Part shown: positions 10,013-19,735 of the stretch, piece by piece
Layout of the letters: each line of letters begins with the position of its first letter
Position numbering within the stretch: the first letter of the stretch is position 1
Source of the DNA: Sporodiniella umbellata
Lineage: Eukaryota > Mucoromycota > Mucoromycetes > Mucorales > Rhizopodaceae
Direction of reading: 5' to 3'
DNA length: 23,553 nucleotides
NCBI GenBank assembly: GCA_025677835.1
Contig: JAIXMR010000174.1
Location: 1-23,553, forward strand
Position numbers and translations under genes: made by a program
Notes under the pieces: generated by a model
The model's database searches: none
Seen by the model: the letters and a program-made list of their open reading frames with translations, nothing else
What the model was told of the DNA's origin: nothing

Positions 10013-11449
10013 AGATAGTAGTTGTGTTTTTTCTGGGCTGTTTGCCCTTTCTTTTCTTTTTCCAAAGAAACAAGTAAAAAAAAAAAAAAAAAAAAACTCT
10101 AAAAAGGCATCCTTTTTTGCTTGCAAGAATAAACACTGAAGGGTGTTTGTGATCACCTAAAGCGGGGACTGATCATCCAAAATTGAACACGCACAAAGTG
10201 TGGGGTGGGGAGATAAATAAAATAATAACAATAATAATAACAATCACCATCAAACAGAAAAAAAAATGGCAAGAACTCCTCTCTTTTTCAATTGGGGCTT
10301 ACTTGGACTGTTGTCTCCTTGATCTCTTTTTTTCTTTTTTAAACTTTCTTCTTTGTTAGTGTCTTTAGTCTTTCCAGCACTTTCTTTACATGTCTTTCTA
10401 CCATACATTCAAACCAAACCTTAGCCGTCAAACAGCATTCAAATACACACACATACTCATTGGCTTTGCATTGTTTAATACCTGTAAAAAATAGTCGGAA
10501 CCTCAAAATCTAGTGAGGCCCGTTAACAGAGTTACTTTATACCGAGTCTAACTTTGCCTAGCCTATCTCCTTGGAAGAAAAATAAAGTGCACATGCAATT
10601 ATGACTTAATTTTTTTTTTTTGGTAAGCAACTTCTATATTTATACTCATGCGTGCACAGAAATATATATGCGTACATATATTGTATATTCAGTTATACTT
10701 TCTTCAAGAGGCTTGTCCCTGAAAAAAAAAAAAAAAAAAAAAAAAAAGAAAAACAGAAAAATACATCAATAAAAAGGCCACATTGACTTGTACTCTCTTA
10801 TTTCAGCAAGTTTGGATATACTATCGCTTTTTTTTTTTTTTTAAAAAAAAAAAAAGATTTTTGAATCCTATCTCGTTTAAAGTATAAAATACAGATGATT
10901 TAAATCAATAACATTATTGCTAATTGAGATTTGCATCTATCGGATGATCACTTTAAACACCATCCCCCTTTTTTTTAATTATCTTAGTAAGGGGAGGAGT
11001 GAGAGGTAATGAGTACAAGTCTATTACCTAACCATCCTTGAAAAGAGAGAGAAAGCACCTATTTTTAAACATGTGAATTACAACGCCTCCACAGGGATAT
11101 ATTTATCTATACTCTATTTCTTGCTCGTTCCTTTATACTTATTGTTTACTGATCTTTAATTCTAAATCCTACAAACTATACTTTTTTTTTTCTCAATATT
11201 GATTGTAGTTGCGTGCCTGCTATCTATCTTTGTTGAGAGTGTAGTTCGATTGATATCCCCAATACTCTTAACAGCATGGTCACGTGTTATCTCATCTTCT
11301 TTGGCTCAGTAGTGGATCCCTGTTAGCCTCTTTCCCTTTCAATTCATATACAAAAAAATACACACACAGAACATTAGACCTCCTAATACACCAAAATAAA
11401 AAAATAAGAAAAATTAGGGGGAACATCCTTTCTTATTGACATCGATTAG

Positions 11450-11995
11450 TGTACCAAAAAAAAAAGTAGGCGTACAAAAGGTTCCTTAACTACACAACAT
11501 CCTGCAGGTGTTCCGTTGCACGGCACAAGAAGATCCACTTTTGTATGTCACAGAAACAACCACAGTATATTTCACGAATGCAATCAAGTTTTTCTAAATT
11601 GTGTGGATGGACTTTGCCGGGCGGATTTTACATAAAAATTCAAATTGAACTTCATAGAGTGTTCTTGCAGACATGGCGATACTCATGTGTTGAAATTACA
11701 CAAGAGCGGCTTAGTCCAAATCTTTAAACACAAATCGGAAAGCGGGAGTTTTTCTTTTTTTTTTTTTTTTTTTTTTGGAAAAAGTATCTCTAGATATCTC
11801 GATTTGATTCTAGAGGAAATACATCTACATATTTTTTTTTTTTTTAAAAAAAAGAAAACCTTATTGCACTTTGTGTTCAGCAGTATTCATTTCGCACCAA
11901 ACATTTATCTGAAAATTGCTATCATAGAACCAGAGGCGTGTGGAATCCGACAGCTTTCTATAAACGCATGCAAAGCATATCTAAACATATCTTGA
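11450..11995 (+). pseudogene. Possible coding relic, unknown family
   Basis: One + frame is open over about 180 codons except for a single TAA at about 11630. A second + frame is open from about 11470 to 11727 with an ATG at 11545. The 11470-11740 part looks less AT-rich than its surroundings. Translation of the long frame is rich in Cys and His in its first half (VCHRNNHSIFHEC, CSCRHGDTH) and then runs through a T homopolymer. No family is recognised and no splice pattern clearly rescues a gene. It may be a decayed gene or chance. Confidence 0.2.
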
Positions 11996-13435
11996 TTTGA
12001 GTAGGCTAAAGTCATACAAAAGTATTGCGAACTAAGAGCGTATATGCTTAAAAAAATGAAATAAAAAAGGTATATCTTTAGAATTGTATTCTTAGAACGG
12101 CGTGAAAAAAGTAAATTTCTTCTATGTTCAGTAAAACTCACTAAACTTATTTTTCTTTTTAAAAAAAGCAGCATTTTTTTATAGAAATAATCGAATGAAT
12201 GAAAAGCGTCTGCTTTCAGAATGAAACCTTAATTATGGCACCCCCACATCGTAAATCGAATTGTCTTTAGGTTTCAAAAGCAATTTTTTTTTTTTTTTTT
12301 TTTGGAGAGTTAGTCACAAGCACAAACACTATTTAAACATTGTAAAAAGATATCGCATTGCCATATATGTAAGCAAATAGATAGGATAAGCCCAATACCT
12401 CAAAAAGAGAAGTAACAAAGTAAGACCTATATCAAAATCGTAAATAAGTGTATATCAAACAACAGTGCTAGGAGCCAAAACTTAAGAGAATCGCTAAAAT
12501 TCAGGCTTTTTTTTTTTTTATTATTTTGTTTCCGAATGCTAAAATCCCCTTCAAGCTTTTAAATCTGAAGTAGTGACTCTTTTTCAGCCGATTTGTAGTC
12601 TTTGCTGAGTGCGAGATGAGATTCGTTTTAAAAAAGGAAAAGGAAGGTCCCTAGGACTGCACAGGTCATTATCCAGAGGTTATAGAATAAGCGAGTCCTA
12701 GCTTAATTAGTTGTGTTTTTATTAGAAACCCTTTGAATGGCAACATAATACAACAAATGTGTTGTTTGGTAGTATGTATTGTTATACAAAAAAAAAACAC
12801 TAGCTTTCATATGCAATCTTGAGAAAAAAAGAAGGCATAGGGGTTTGTCGTGATATTTTCTCTTATTTCATATATATACAACCCTTCCTTCTCTTCTAAG
12901 AATAGAACAAGATCCTACAAATGAGTAAACTGCTTATAGATCGTAATGGCAAAGGAAATCTTTGCACTAAAATGCCTGTTTTTTTTTAGTTAGCGAATCA
13001 TCGGCTCTCCTGTTTATTGTGTTGAATACTTGTGCAACTCTACCAAGTACTAAAGCTTATTTATTTTTTTCGAAGCCATAACAGTCTCTATGTTTTACTC
13101 CTCTATTGTTTTACTATTTCAAAATAAAAGGAAGGGTAAAAAAAGCCACATATATGTTTAATTCTATGAATAGGTTGTAGTCTTTAGAGGCTTTTTTTTT
13201 TTTTTTTTAGCCTTTTTAAAGGTAATGTTTTGACCCACTCAAAAGGTGTGTCTGATTCCCTCTGATAGTAGACTTAAATTGTTTGTGACCTAGTAATGTG
13301 ATTGATTACACAAAGGCTGGTAATTCTAGAAAGCGTTGTCGTTTTTTTTTTTTTTTACACGAACAAACGTATGTCTCTATGCTTTATGTTCAGGCTAAAA
13401 GGTAATGGAATACCCACTATGGGCTAATATGGGTT

Positions 13436-13680
13436 GCCAAAAAAAATTTTTTTTCCAAGCAAACATATAAAAGTCTCCTATTCTCTTCATACTTTTTATC
13501 TCTATCAAGACAATAACAGTTGACAAGTACAAGCATGTCTTGTACAAAAGCAAGCAAAGTTCTTGCCTTTTATTTCATCTAATAATTGAGAACTAAGAAA
13601 AATTGTGGGGATCAGAGTGTAGTATTGCCCTTTTAGGTAGATTGTTTAGGTAGTTGCTTGCTTTAATAAACAATTTGGTT
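13436..13680 (+). promoter_or_regulatory. Orphan promoter-like unit with TATA box and tiny ORF
   Basis: An A8T8 palindrome (13439-13454) is followed by TATAAAA (13466-13472), a CT-rich leader and an ATG at 13535 that opens only 15 codons (stop at about 13582). The perfect inverted repeat GTACAAG/CTTGTAC (13527-13533 and 13539-13545) encloses the ATG. An AATAAA lies at 13665-13670. The layout resembles a short transcription unit, perhaps a noncoding RNA or the remains of a small gene. There is no direct evidence of transcription. Confidence 0.3.
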
Positions 13681-13951
13681 AGACCTACTATTGTCTCGCA
13701 CCGCAGTTTCCCAAAGCAAGACTTTTCTTGCCTTACAAACAGGCGTATACACTAGACAATACAGATCTTAGGATTTCAGCTTTATAAGACTGAGTTCTTT
13801 GGTTGTACTTTTTTTTTTGTCTACCAACTGTGCAACGAAATTGATTGAGAAAGCATGTAGGGTGCACAATGTAAAATAGGTTTTACTATGTACTTTTAAA
13901 TGTATTTTGAATAATAATTAAAAAAAAAGGCTGCTCTTAACCGATATAATC

Positions 13952-13992
13952 ACCTATTGAACTGTTCAATAGGTTGATTTTGTATATATAAA
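13952..13992 (+). promoter_or_regulatory. 11-bp dyad followed by TATA box, promoter of the 14193 gene
   Basis: Arms ACCTATTGAAC (13952-13962) and GTTCAATAGGT (13964-13974) are perfectly inverted around a single T. TATATATAAA at 13983-13992 follows nine bases later. The ATG of the next gene is 200 bp downstream, leaving room for an approximately 170-nt leader. The dyad is placed like an operator or a dimeric activator site. Confidence 0.6.
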
Positions 13993-14192
13993 CAGGGAGC
14001 AAGCGGACGCATTAAGCGTCTGTTGGTTTTACTTATTATTAAAAGAACAGAAAAACACAGAAAGAAACACAGAACAAAACCATTTCAAAAGGCGACAATT
14101 TGATATAGAAACATTCTGTACATGAGAAAGACTCTTTTTTCTCACCTGAACCAAACCTATCTTTTTTTCTCTTGAATTATTTTTACGTTTCA

Positions 14193-14666
14193 ATGTACTC
14201 TCATTTTGTCTTTCTTTTTACGCTTTTCTATCTATGTGCAGCTCAATTAGGTGCTCAGATATTCAAACCTCATGCTAATGACTCTATTTCTCCTGGAGAG
14301 AAAATTGATACCGAATACCAATATGATAATGTCGGCCCTGGCGAATACACATTGAGCGTTAACCTCTGGAGGGACAATGCTGCAACAGATTTGGCTTATG
14401 CTATCGCTAAAGATATCTCCATTCCTTCTGGTAACTCAACTGGTACTCATCTCGATTTCCACTTGAATTCAACCTACACCTGGACTGTTCCTCGTGATTT
14501 GAATGACACTGTCTACTTGACTGTTCATACTCGTGTTGCTAGCAAAACAAACTACACTCTTCGCTCAGCTCCTGTGATGCTACACGTTAGTAGTGCATTT
14601 GCTGTCTTGCCTTTCAAAGCTCTTTTATTTTCTCTCGTTTTAGCCTCTCTTGCTTTCACTTTCTGA
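14193..14666 (+). CDS. Secreted small protein, probably GPI-anchored (Ig-like/KNH-like)
   Basis: Intronless, 157 aa from the ATG at 14193; the frame extends seven codons upstream only to a TTG. Residues 1-17 form a hydrophobic signal peptide ending in LCAA, with likely cleavage before QLGAQ. The mature part is beta-rich in appearance (IFKPHANDSISPGEKIDTEY, YTLSVNLWRDNAAT, YLTVHTRV) and carries several N-glycosylation sequons (NDS, NST, NDT, NYT). The last about 20 residues (ALLFSLVLASLAFTF) are hydrophobic to the very end, as in a GPI-anchoring signal. The opening 'SPG' pattern resembles the Kre9/KNH Ser-Thr-rich GPI family of fungal cell-wall proteins, but that match is tentative. Expected location is the plasma membrane or wall. 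The TATA box and dyad upstream suggest regulated, strong expression. Confidence 0.8.
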   Translation: MYSHFVFLFTLFYLCAAQLGAQIFKPHANDSISPGEKIDTEYQYDNVGPGEYTLSVNLWRDNAATDLAYAIAKDISIPSGNSTGTHLDFHLNSTYTWTVPRDLNDTVYLTVHTRVASKTNYTLRSAPVMLHVSSAFAVLPFKALLFSLVLASLAFTF

Positions 14667-14837
14667 AAAAAACAATAAAACATGAGATGAATTACTCAAA
14701 AAAGACAAAAAGGGATGGTTACACATGTAACAGATCACTGTTTAAAATAATAATAAAAAACTTTAATTTTTTTTTTTGTCGGTTTCTTTTTTTCTTTTTT
14801 CTTTTCAAAAAAAAAAAAAAACCTCTCATATACACAC

Positions 14838-14852
14838 ATATATATATATATA
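14838..14852. repeat. (TA)n run just upstream of the 14855 gene
   Basis: A short TA microsatellite ends three bases before the ATG at 14855. It is preceded by T-rich and A-rich blocks (14767-14820) in the 188-bp gap after the 14193 gene. It is too close to the ATG to act as a normal TATA box for a long leader. Confidence 0.6.
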
Positions 14853-14854
14853 CA

Positions 14855-16057
14855 ATGGCTAGAAAAAACGGAAACAAAAAGAACAAGTCTGCTCGTAAAA
14901 ACAAAAAGCCTTCACCCAACCCATCAGCAGCACCTTCTGTTATCGAGAATGAAAATAACGCGGCTGTCCCTCCTGCCATTGTAAAAGAGATTAATACTGA
15001 TGTTATTGACGATGCTGGTAGCGCCTATGCTAGTGCAGAAGAAGCCATGACAGAAGATCCTACTAAAACCGTCAACGTCGAAGTAGCCAAGGTTGAAGAG
15101 CTTAAGACTGAAGAGCCCGTAACTGAAGCGCCTAAGATTGAAGTCAAGGTTGAGGAAGCCAAGGTTGAAGCACCTATGATTGAAGCACCTATGATTGAAG
15201 CACCTATGATTGAAGAAGCCAAGGTTGAAGCACCTATGATTGAAGCACCTAAGATTGAAGCACCTAAGATTGAAGAAGTCAAGGTTGGAGCACCTGAGAC
15301 TAAAGAGCCTAAGGTTGAGGAAGCCAAGGTTGAGGAAGCCAAGGTTGAGGTACTTAAGATTGAAGAGCCTGTGGTTGAAGCACCTAAGATTGAAGAAATC
15401 AAGGTCGAGAAACCCAAGATCGAGGAAATCGAGATCAAAGAGGCTGATATAGAAGAAGTCAGAGTCAAGCCACAAGTCAAACTTGAATCAGAGTCTCGAG
15501 AAGAGATCAAGGCTGAAAAAAAGGCTGAAGTTACTGTGGCACCCGTAGTCGAGACTAAGGCTAGTCCTGTGGTATCCGAAAATCAGCCTGAGACAATCCA
15601 ACAAGCGACAGAGACTACTGAGACTGAAACAGAACAAGTACCCGAACCATTGAAGGAAAGTCAAAGGGAGACAGCTGTGCCTGAAAAGCAAGAATTACCA
15701 AAAGAAGAAAGTGAGAATGAGATCATGGTTAAGCGCGAACAGGCTTCAATTCAAGAATCCGATTCTTCTACACATGCTGCTAGCTCTACTATCAAGTCCA
15801 CAAAGCGATCCAAGTCGTTTGTTAAAAAGATTTCCGGTAACAGAAAGTCGAATATCCTGAGCATGTTTAAGCGAAACGATAGCGAGGAAAAGGTAAAGAG
15901 AATAAAGAAAACAAACAGGAGATCGTCTTATTTATAGCCCTTTCAATAGCGCGAAGTGAGATCTGCTGAACCCGAAAAGAAGAAAAAGACAAAGTCGCGT
16001 AAGCCTTGGATGTTCTGGAAATCATCCAAGGCTACCAGCCAAGCAGTAGAAAACTAG
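14855..16057 (+). CDS. Lys/Glu-rich disordered repeat protein, hypothetical
   Basis: Spliced model join(14855-15892, 15950-16057), 381 aa. Without splicing the frame stops at 15937. With the 57-nt GTAAAG...CAATAG intron removed, frame continues for 35 more residues of similar basic composition (KKKKTKSRKPWMFWKSSKA) to a TAG at 16055-16057. The N-terminus is very basic (RKNGNKKNKSARKNKK). Residues about 85-215 are a repeat region of short units such as VEAPMIEAP and EEAKVE, followed by a Glu/Thr-rich part. The C-terminus is basic with serines (KRSKSFVKKISGNRKSN, ILSMFKRN). No enzyme domain or membrane segment is visible, and most of the chain should be disordered. The ATG at 14855 is chosen because the upstream extension is translated homopolymer. 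The two basic ends could bind nucleic acid or acidic membranes, but this is speculation. Confidence 0.75.
15102..15430 (+). repeat. In-frame 15-bp-based tandem repeat array
   Basis: Units of five codons, typified by ATTGAAGCACCTATG (IEAPM) and AAGGTTGAGGAAGCC (KVEEA), recur in tandem. Several consecutive copies between about 15164 and 15270 are identical at DNA level, suggesting recent expansion by slippage or unequal exchange. The antisense strand is open across the array, which explains long spurious frames there. Confidence 0.85.
16002..16033 (+). other. 11-bp perfect stem-loop inside the terminal exon
   Basis: AGCCTTGGATG (16002-16012) and CATCCAAGGCT (16023-16033) are perfect inverted copies around a 10-nt loop. 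The hairpin lies within the codons for KPWMFWKSSKA, 24 nt before the stop codon. Confidence 0.7.
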
Positions 16058-16582
16058 ATTCTCTCTTCATTTTATCTTATAGCTTATGTATTGTATGTAT
16101 CAACTATTTCCGCCTGCTTATCACATTTAATGCATTTATTTATATACAAACAAAACCAAAGCCATAACAAAAAAAAAAAAAGAAAAAAAAAATTAAAAGC
16201 AGTAACAATAATATAGTAATAATAAACTTAAAGGGCTCTCTCTCTCTCACTTTTTTTTTTTGAAGCCCCTTCTTTGTTTTACTGTAAAAAGGAGGGATAT
16301 ACCAGAAAAACTGTTTTTGGGTATACAGGTCCTTCATGAAAACCAGGTTCAAACCAGCATCGTGTATCCACCATCTATTACACAGATGAGAGAAATATCG
16401 GTTGTTCAAAGTGCCTCTGTGTCTCATTGTCTCTTAGCTTTTACAAAAATTTATTCAAGTCTTACAAATGAGATTAATCAATATTGTTTCAAAAAGACAG
16501 TCTACAGCAGTTTATCTTTATTAAAAAAAAAAGGGAAGTGCAAATATAAGTGTAAGAGGGGTGCGATTGAGTTTGTATGTAT
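16058..16582. other. Intergenic region between two convergent genes
   Basis: This 525-bp gap holds the 3' ends of the repeat-protein gene (+) and the homeobox gene (-). It contains A-rich runs at about 16170-16200, a short (CT)n patch near 16238-16250 and a T run at 16251-16260. The open frames across it have no features of a gene. Confidence 0.6.
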
Positions 16583-17992
16583 TTATTGAGTTAAGTGTAA
16601 TCCTCCTTGGAATAAAAGCGGATTGTGCGCATTTTCTTCTTCAACCAGCAAAGATTCTAATTCAGGTGCTTGTAACAAGATCTCCATCCATTCTTGTTTC
16701 AAATTGAAGCCGTCAAGGACATGTAAATTGACAGAAGAACCCTGCTGATCTTGTGTAAAATCATGACATTGGATCCAGTCACCACCTTGAGCATCGGTCA
16801 TATAGAAATGAATTTGCTCAGGTTGGCTAATGAAAAACTCCATACGACTCTCTTGTACGCGGACAAAACGAACCAAATCAAGACTAATGTCCATTCGAAA
16901 GTTTTGTTGTTGATTGTCGTCGCCAATAAACCAAACAAGCTTACGAGAAGAAAAGTCTACTTGACAGACCAGGTCGCACACTCTTTTCCATACACCAATC
17001 TGCAGAGTCTCAGCTGTCAAGGTGTGCTGTTGTTCATTAGCTAATTCTTTGAAGGTTAGTCAAAGATTTTTTGATACATTTGCAAGTAAGTTTTTACCAG
17101 AAGGCAAACAAGACGTAGCTTCTTCTAGAATTGATGTGTCGTAAAATGAGCCATTGGAAAGAAGACTGTTGTAGGAAGAAAAGTTTTGATGAGAACTAGG
17201 GGGGCCTAGAGAAGAATGTCTTTCTTGTTGCATTAATTTGTTACGACGGTGAGGGTATGGACCGACAGAATGTGCGCGCATACGCTCAGATGAGATAGAG
17301 GGATGTTTTCTATAGATAGGGCGATTGTCAGAAGTACTAGAGGAGCTGGAAGTAGATGCTGACAAAGATAAGCCAGGCATCATAGAGGATGTCGGGTTCA
17401 TCCAACTGCTTATAGAGTCAGTTAAACCATTATCGTTCATCGTGGTAGAAATACTAAGTGGAGAGGGAATATGCAAGGACGTTTTGTTGATTTGTTGTTG
17501 CTGTTGTTGATGCTGTTGTTGTATTTGATTAAAGTAGTAGCAGTAGTAGTAATTATAGAAATTGGTATCTTGTCCACCTTCGGCGGTTTGACAGGCAGCA
17601 GCAGCAGCACTGGCTGCCATTTGCTGCTGCATATAACGTGTTTTGTCTTGTACTTGCAAAGTACGCTTGGCTTGGTTTTTTACTTTGGCTCTGCGGTTTT
17701 GAAACCATATTTGAATGGATCTTTCTGGCATGCCCAATTGAAAAGAGAGTTGCTCACGTACCCGGCTATTGGGAGAGGGGTTGTGATTGAAAGATTTTTC
17801 AAGAATGGCTAATTGTTCTGGCGATGTTCGAGTGCGCTTACGCGGTTTAGTTAAATCATCATCTAAAGGAAAAGGAGGCAAAACAAATGGAGGTGGAGGG
17901 GGCATCATCATGGTCATTTTATCATTTGTGAAGCTTTCTGGGTCGTAATAAATAGTGTTGTTGGGAGGAGTGGTAATGTACAAGTCAGACAT
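16583..17992 (-). CDS. Homeobox transcription factor with conserved fungal C-terminal domain
   Basis: Spliced model complement(join(16583-17040, 17098-17992)), 450 aa, one 57-nt intron with a CTAAC branch-like site. The homeodomain spans residues about 50-109 (KPRKRTRTSPEQLAILEKSF) with the helix-3 core IQIWFQNRRAKVKNQ at 93-107. Upstream is a Met/Pro-rich stretch (MMMPPPPP); downstream are poly-Ala, Tyr-rich and poly-Gln tracts, then a Ser-rich region. The second exon encodes a conserved-looking domain (residues about 305-435) beginning TAETLQIGVWKRV and including KLVWFIGDDNQQQNFRMDI. A similar block follows the homeodomain in ascomycete homeobox regulators of conidiation, such as the Htf1/Pah1 type. 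The role is nuclear transcription control, probably in development; the targets are unknown. The ATG at 17992 is the first Met in frame. The nearby convergent gene is unrelated. Confidence 0.9.
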
Positions 17993-18132
17993 GGAAAGGT
18001 AATGTATTAAATAGTAGTGGTAACAAGAGAAGACAAAAAGAAAGTTATTATGAAAAAGGAAAGGAAGGCTGGATATATTCAAGAGAAAAGAAAAAAAAAA
18101 AGAAGAGGGAGATAAGAGCAGGAGGGTCTTGT

Positions 18133-18201
18133 TATATACAAAAAAAAAAAGGTTGCACAGTGATAAATCGAAGCAGCCAATGTTCTTTCTGGCTGTGCAA
18201 C
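18133..18201 (-). promoter_or_regulatory. TATA box and nested inverted repeats upstream of the homeobox gene
   Basis: On the - strand TATATAA occurs at 18133-18139, about 140 bp before the homeobox ATG. Just beyond it GTTGCACAG (18152-18160) and CTGTGCAAC (18193-18201) are perfect inverted copies. A second pair, CAGCCA (18174-18179) and TGGCTG (18190-18195), shares part of the same right arm, so two alternative pairings exist. Position suggests binding sites for a dimeric regulator. Confidence 0.5.
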
Positions 18202-18800
18202 ATATGCCAGCAATACATGTAAAGATCGACTCCTCCCTAAATCCTTATATTGGCCCTAGACAGTGTTTGAACAACATTGTACAAAAATATGGCTAGGTAC
18301 ACTTTTCACTCACTGACGAGGTTTCTTTTTGCTATTGAGAATATTTGTTTTATTTTGAGCTTGAAAAAAAAAGTAATATCATGACACTGTTGTCAGCTCA
18401 ACGACATATAAGTCGGATAGTCAAATCAGTGTACCTTATTTTTCTTTGTCGCACGTGCTTTTGGCGTTAAAAAAGTGACAATGTTACAATTGATCTTGAC
18501 TGGGAACTTTGCATGAGAACAACGTTTATATTTAAACCTTGATGTGTAACTGTCTATCTCTAAAAACAGTTCATTTTTGTTGTACAAAATGACAAAAAGG
18601 GAAACATGACCTCTACATGTATTTATATATACACTTCTATTTTTTATATATATAATATTAAACACTTACACATACAGACATTTATATTTATATTTATATA
18701 AGCCCTTTCATTTAATCTACTTATTTGTATAAAATTGAAGTTTATTGACTGTTAACATTTTCCCCACTTCCTTAAAAAAATAAAAACAACAAAGTGCTTC

Positions 18801-18915
18801 TAGTACCTTAGCAAGTCATTGATATGGTTTGAGACCTTTTTTTATTAGCTATGTATCGGAGTCTGATGTGCTGCAACATTAAATGGGCTCTCGACTGTTG
18901 TCTCCTAAGGTACTA
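18801..18915. repeat. 115-bp segment bounded by 11-bp perfect inverted repeats
   Basis: TAGTACCTTAG (18801-18811) and CTAAGGTACTA (18905-18915) are exact inverted copies enclosing 93 bp of non-coding sequence. It could be a tiny MITE-like element or a hairpin-forming transcript. No clear target-site duplication longer than a few bases is visible. Confidence 0.4.
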
Positions 18916-19703
18916 AATGACATTACCTGTGTGTCATCTTAAATTTGAATAAAACAGCGGTCATATGGAATATTCACTTAATATAAGACGCGTCTTGACC
19001 AATTTCAAGTTGGTATTGTCCTATTTTTTCTATCTTTATCCTTTTATTGCTATTATTATTAAAAAAGATATTAATTAAATGATTATTTTTATTCCTCATT
19101 TCACGTACATTTTCATTTCAAAAAAAGACTTTGTAAAAAAACCTACGTTCTGGTTTCATTGTTTCGTCAGTGCACAGCCATCCTACTTCCAGGGAGAAAT
19201 AGAAGGAGAGAAAGAAAAAAGGGGGGAGGGATACGAATTGGCGCCACGTATATTTGAATAAATAAAGATTGCAACTATTCTATCTCTTTTTTTTTTTTTT
19301 TTTTTTTTTTTTTGGTTTTTTGGGCTTTTATCTTTACCATTCTCACCACCGTTTTTTCAAAAAAAAAGTTGCCTGGATATGCATACACTTTCTGTCTTGC
19401 AATTACTGTGTTACCATTCGGAAAGGAATACCCTTGATCTAATCTATTCGCACATAAGAAAAACGTGCTCTTTTTATTATTACTATTGCAAAAAAGTAGC
19501 ACTCCATATCTCCTGAGCGTCCTGGAATTGATTCAAGATATAAACGACAGCTTAGTGTAGACGCGCTTCTTTTGAGATGTTAATGGAAAGAAGGGGGAGC
19601 AACAAGATTGAATTGAGAGGCGATCTGTAGAATGATCATTTTACCGATTGTTTTCTGTTTAGAATACAAAACGGTTTGACGTAGCATTTCTAACCTTACT
19701 CTT

Positions 19704-19735
<32 letters not shown>

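Larger units (their letters stand above)
9641..13435. other. Gene-poor AT-rich intergenic stretch
   Basis: No gene is supported here. Contents seen are an (AC)n microsatellite at 9961-10012, an AAT-rich patch near 10215-10245, homopolymers A21 at 10076-10096, A26 at 10722-10747 and T20 at 12284-12303, and a self-complementary T15-A13 block at 10828-10855. An ORF relic at about 11450-11995 is described separately. No tRNA B-box or rRNA sequence was found. Confidence 0.6.

Noticed and set aside
9951..10156. Cys/Val-rich - strand frames
   Set aside because: Translation of the (AC)n microsatellite.
10290..10390. Lys/Glu-rich - strand frame ending at a GTAAGC donor
   Set aside because: About 27 codons look coding-like, but no start codon and no matching downstream exon could be found.
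14924..15510. 183- and 161-codon antisense frames
   Set aside because: Open only because the sense strand is a tandem repeat; compositions are repetitive Leu/Phe/Asn and Ser/Thr/Leu with no motif.
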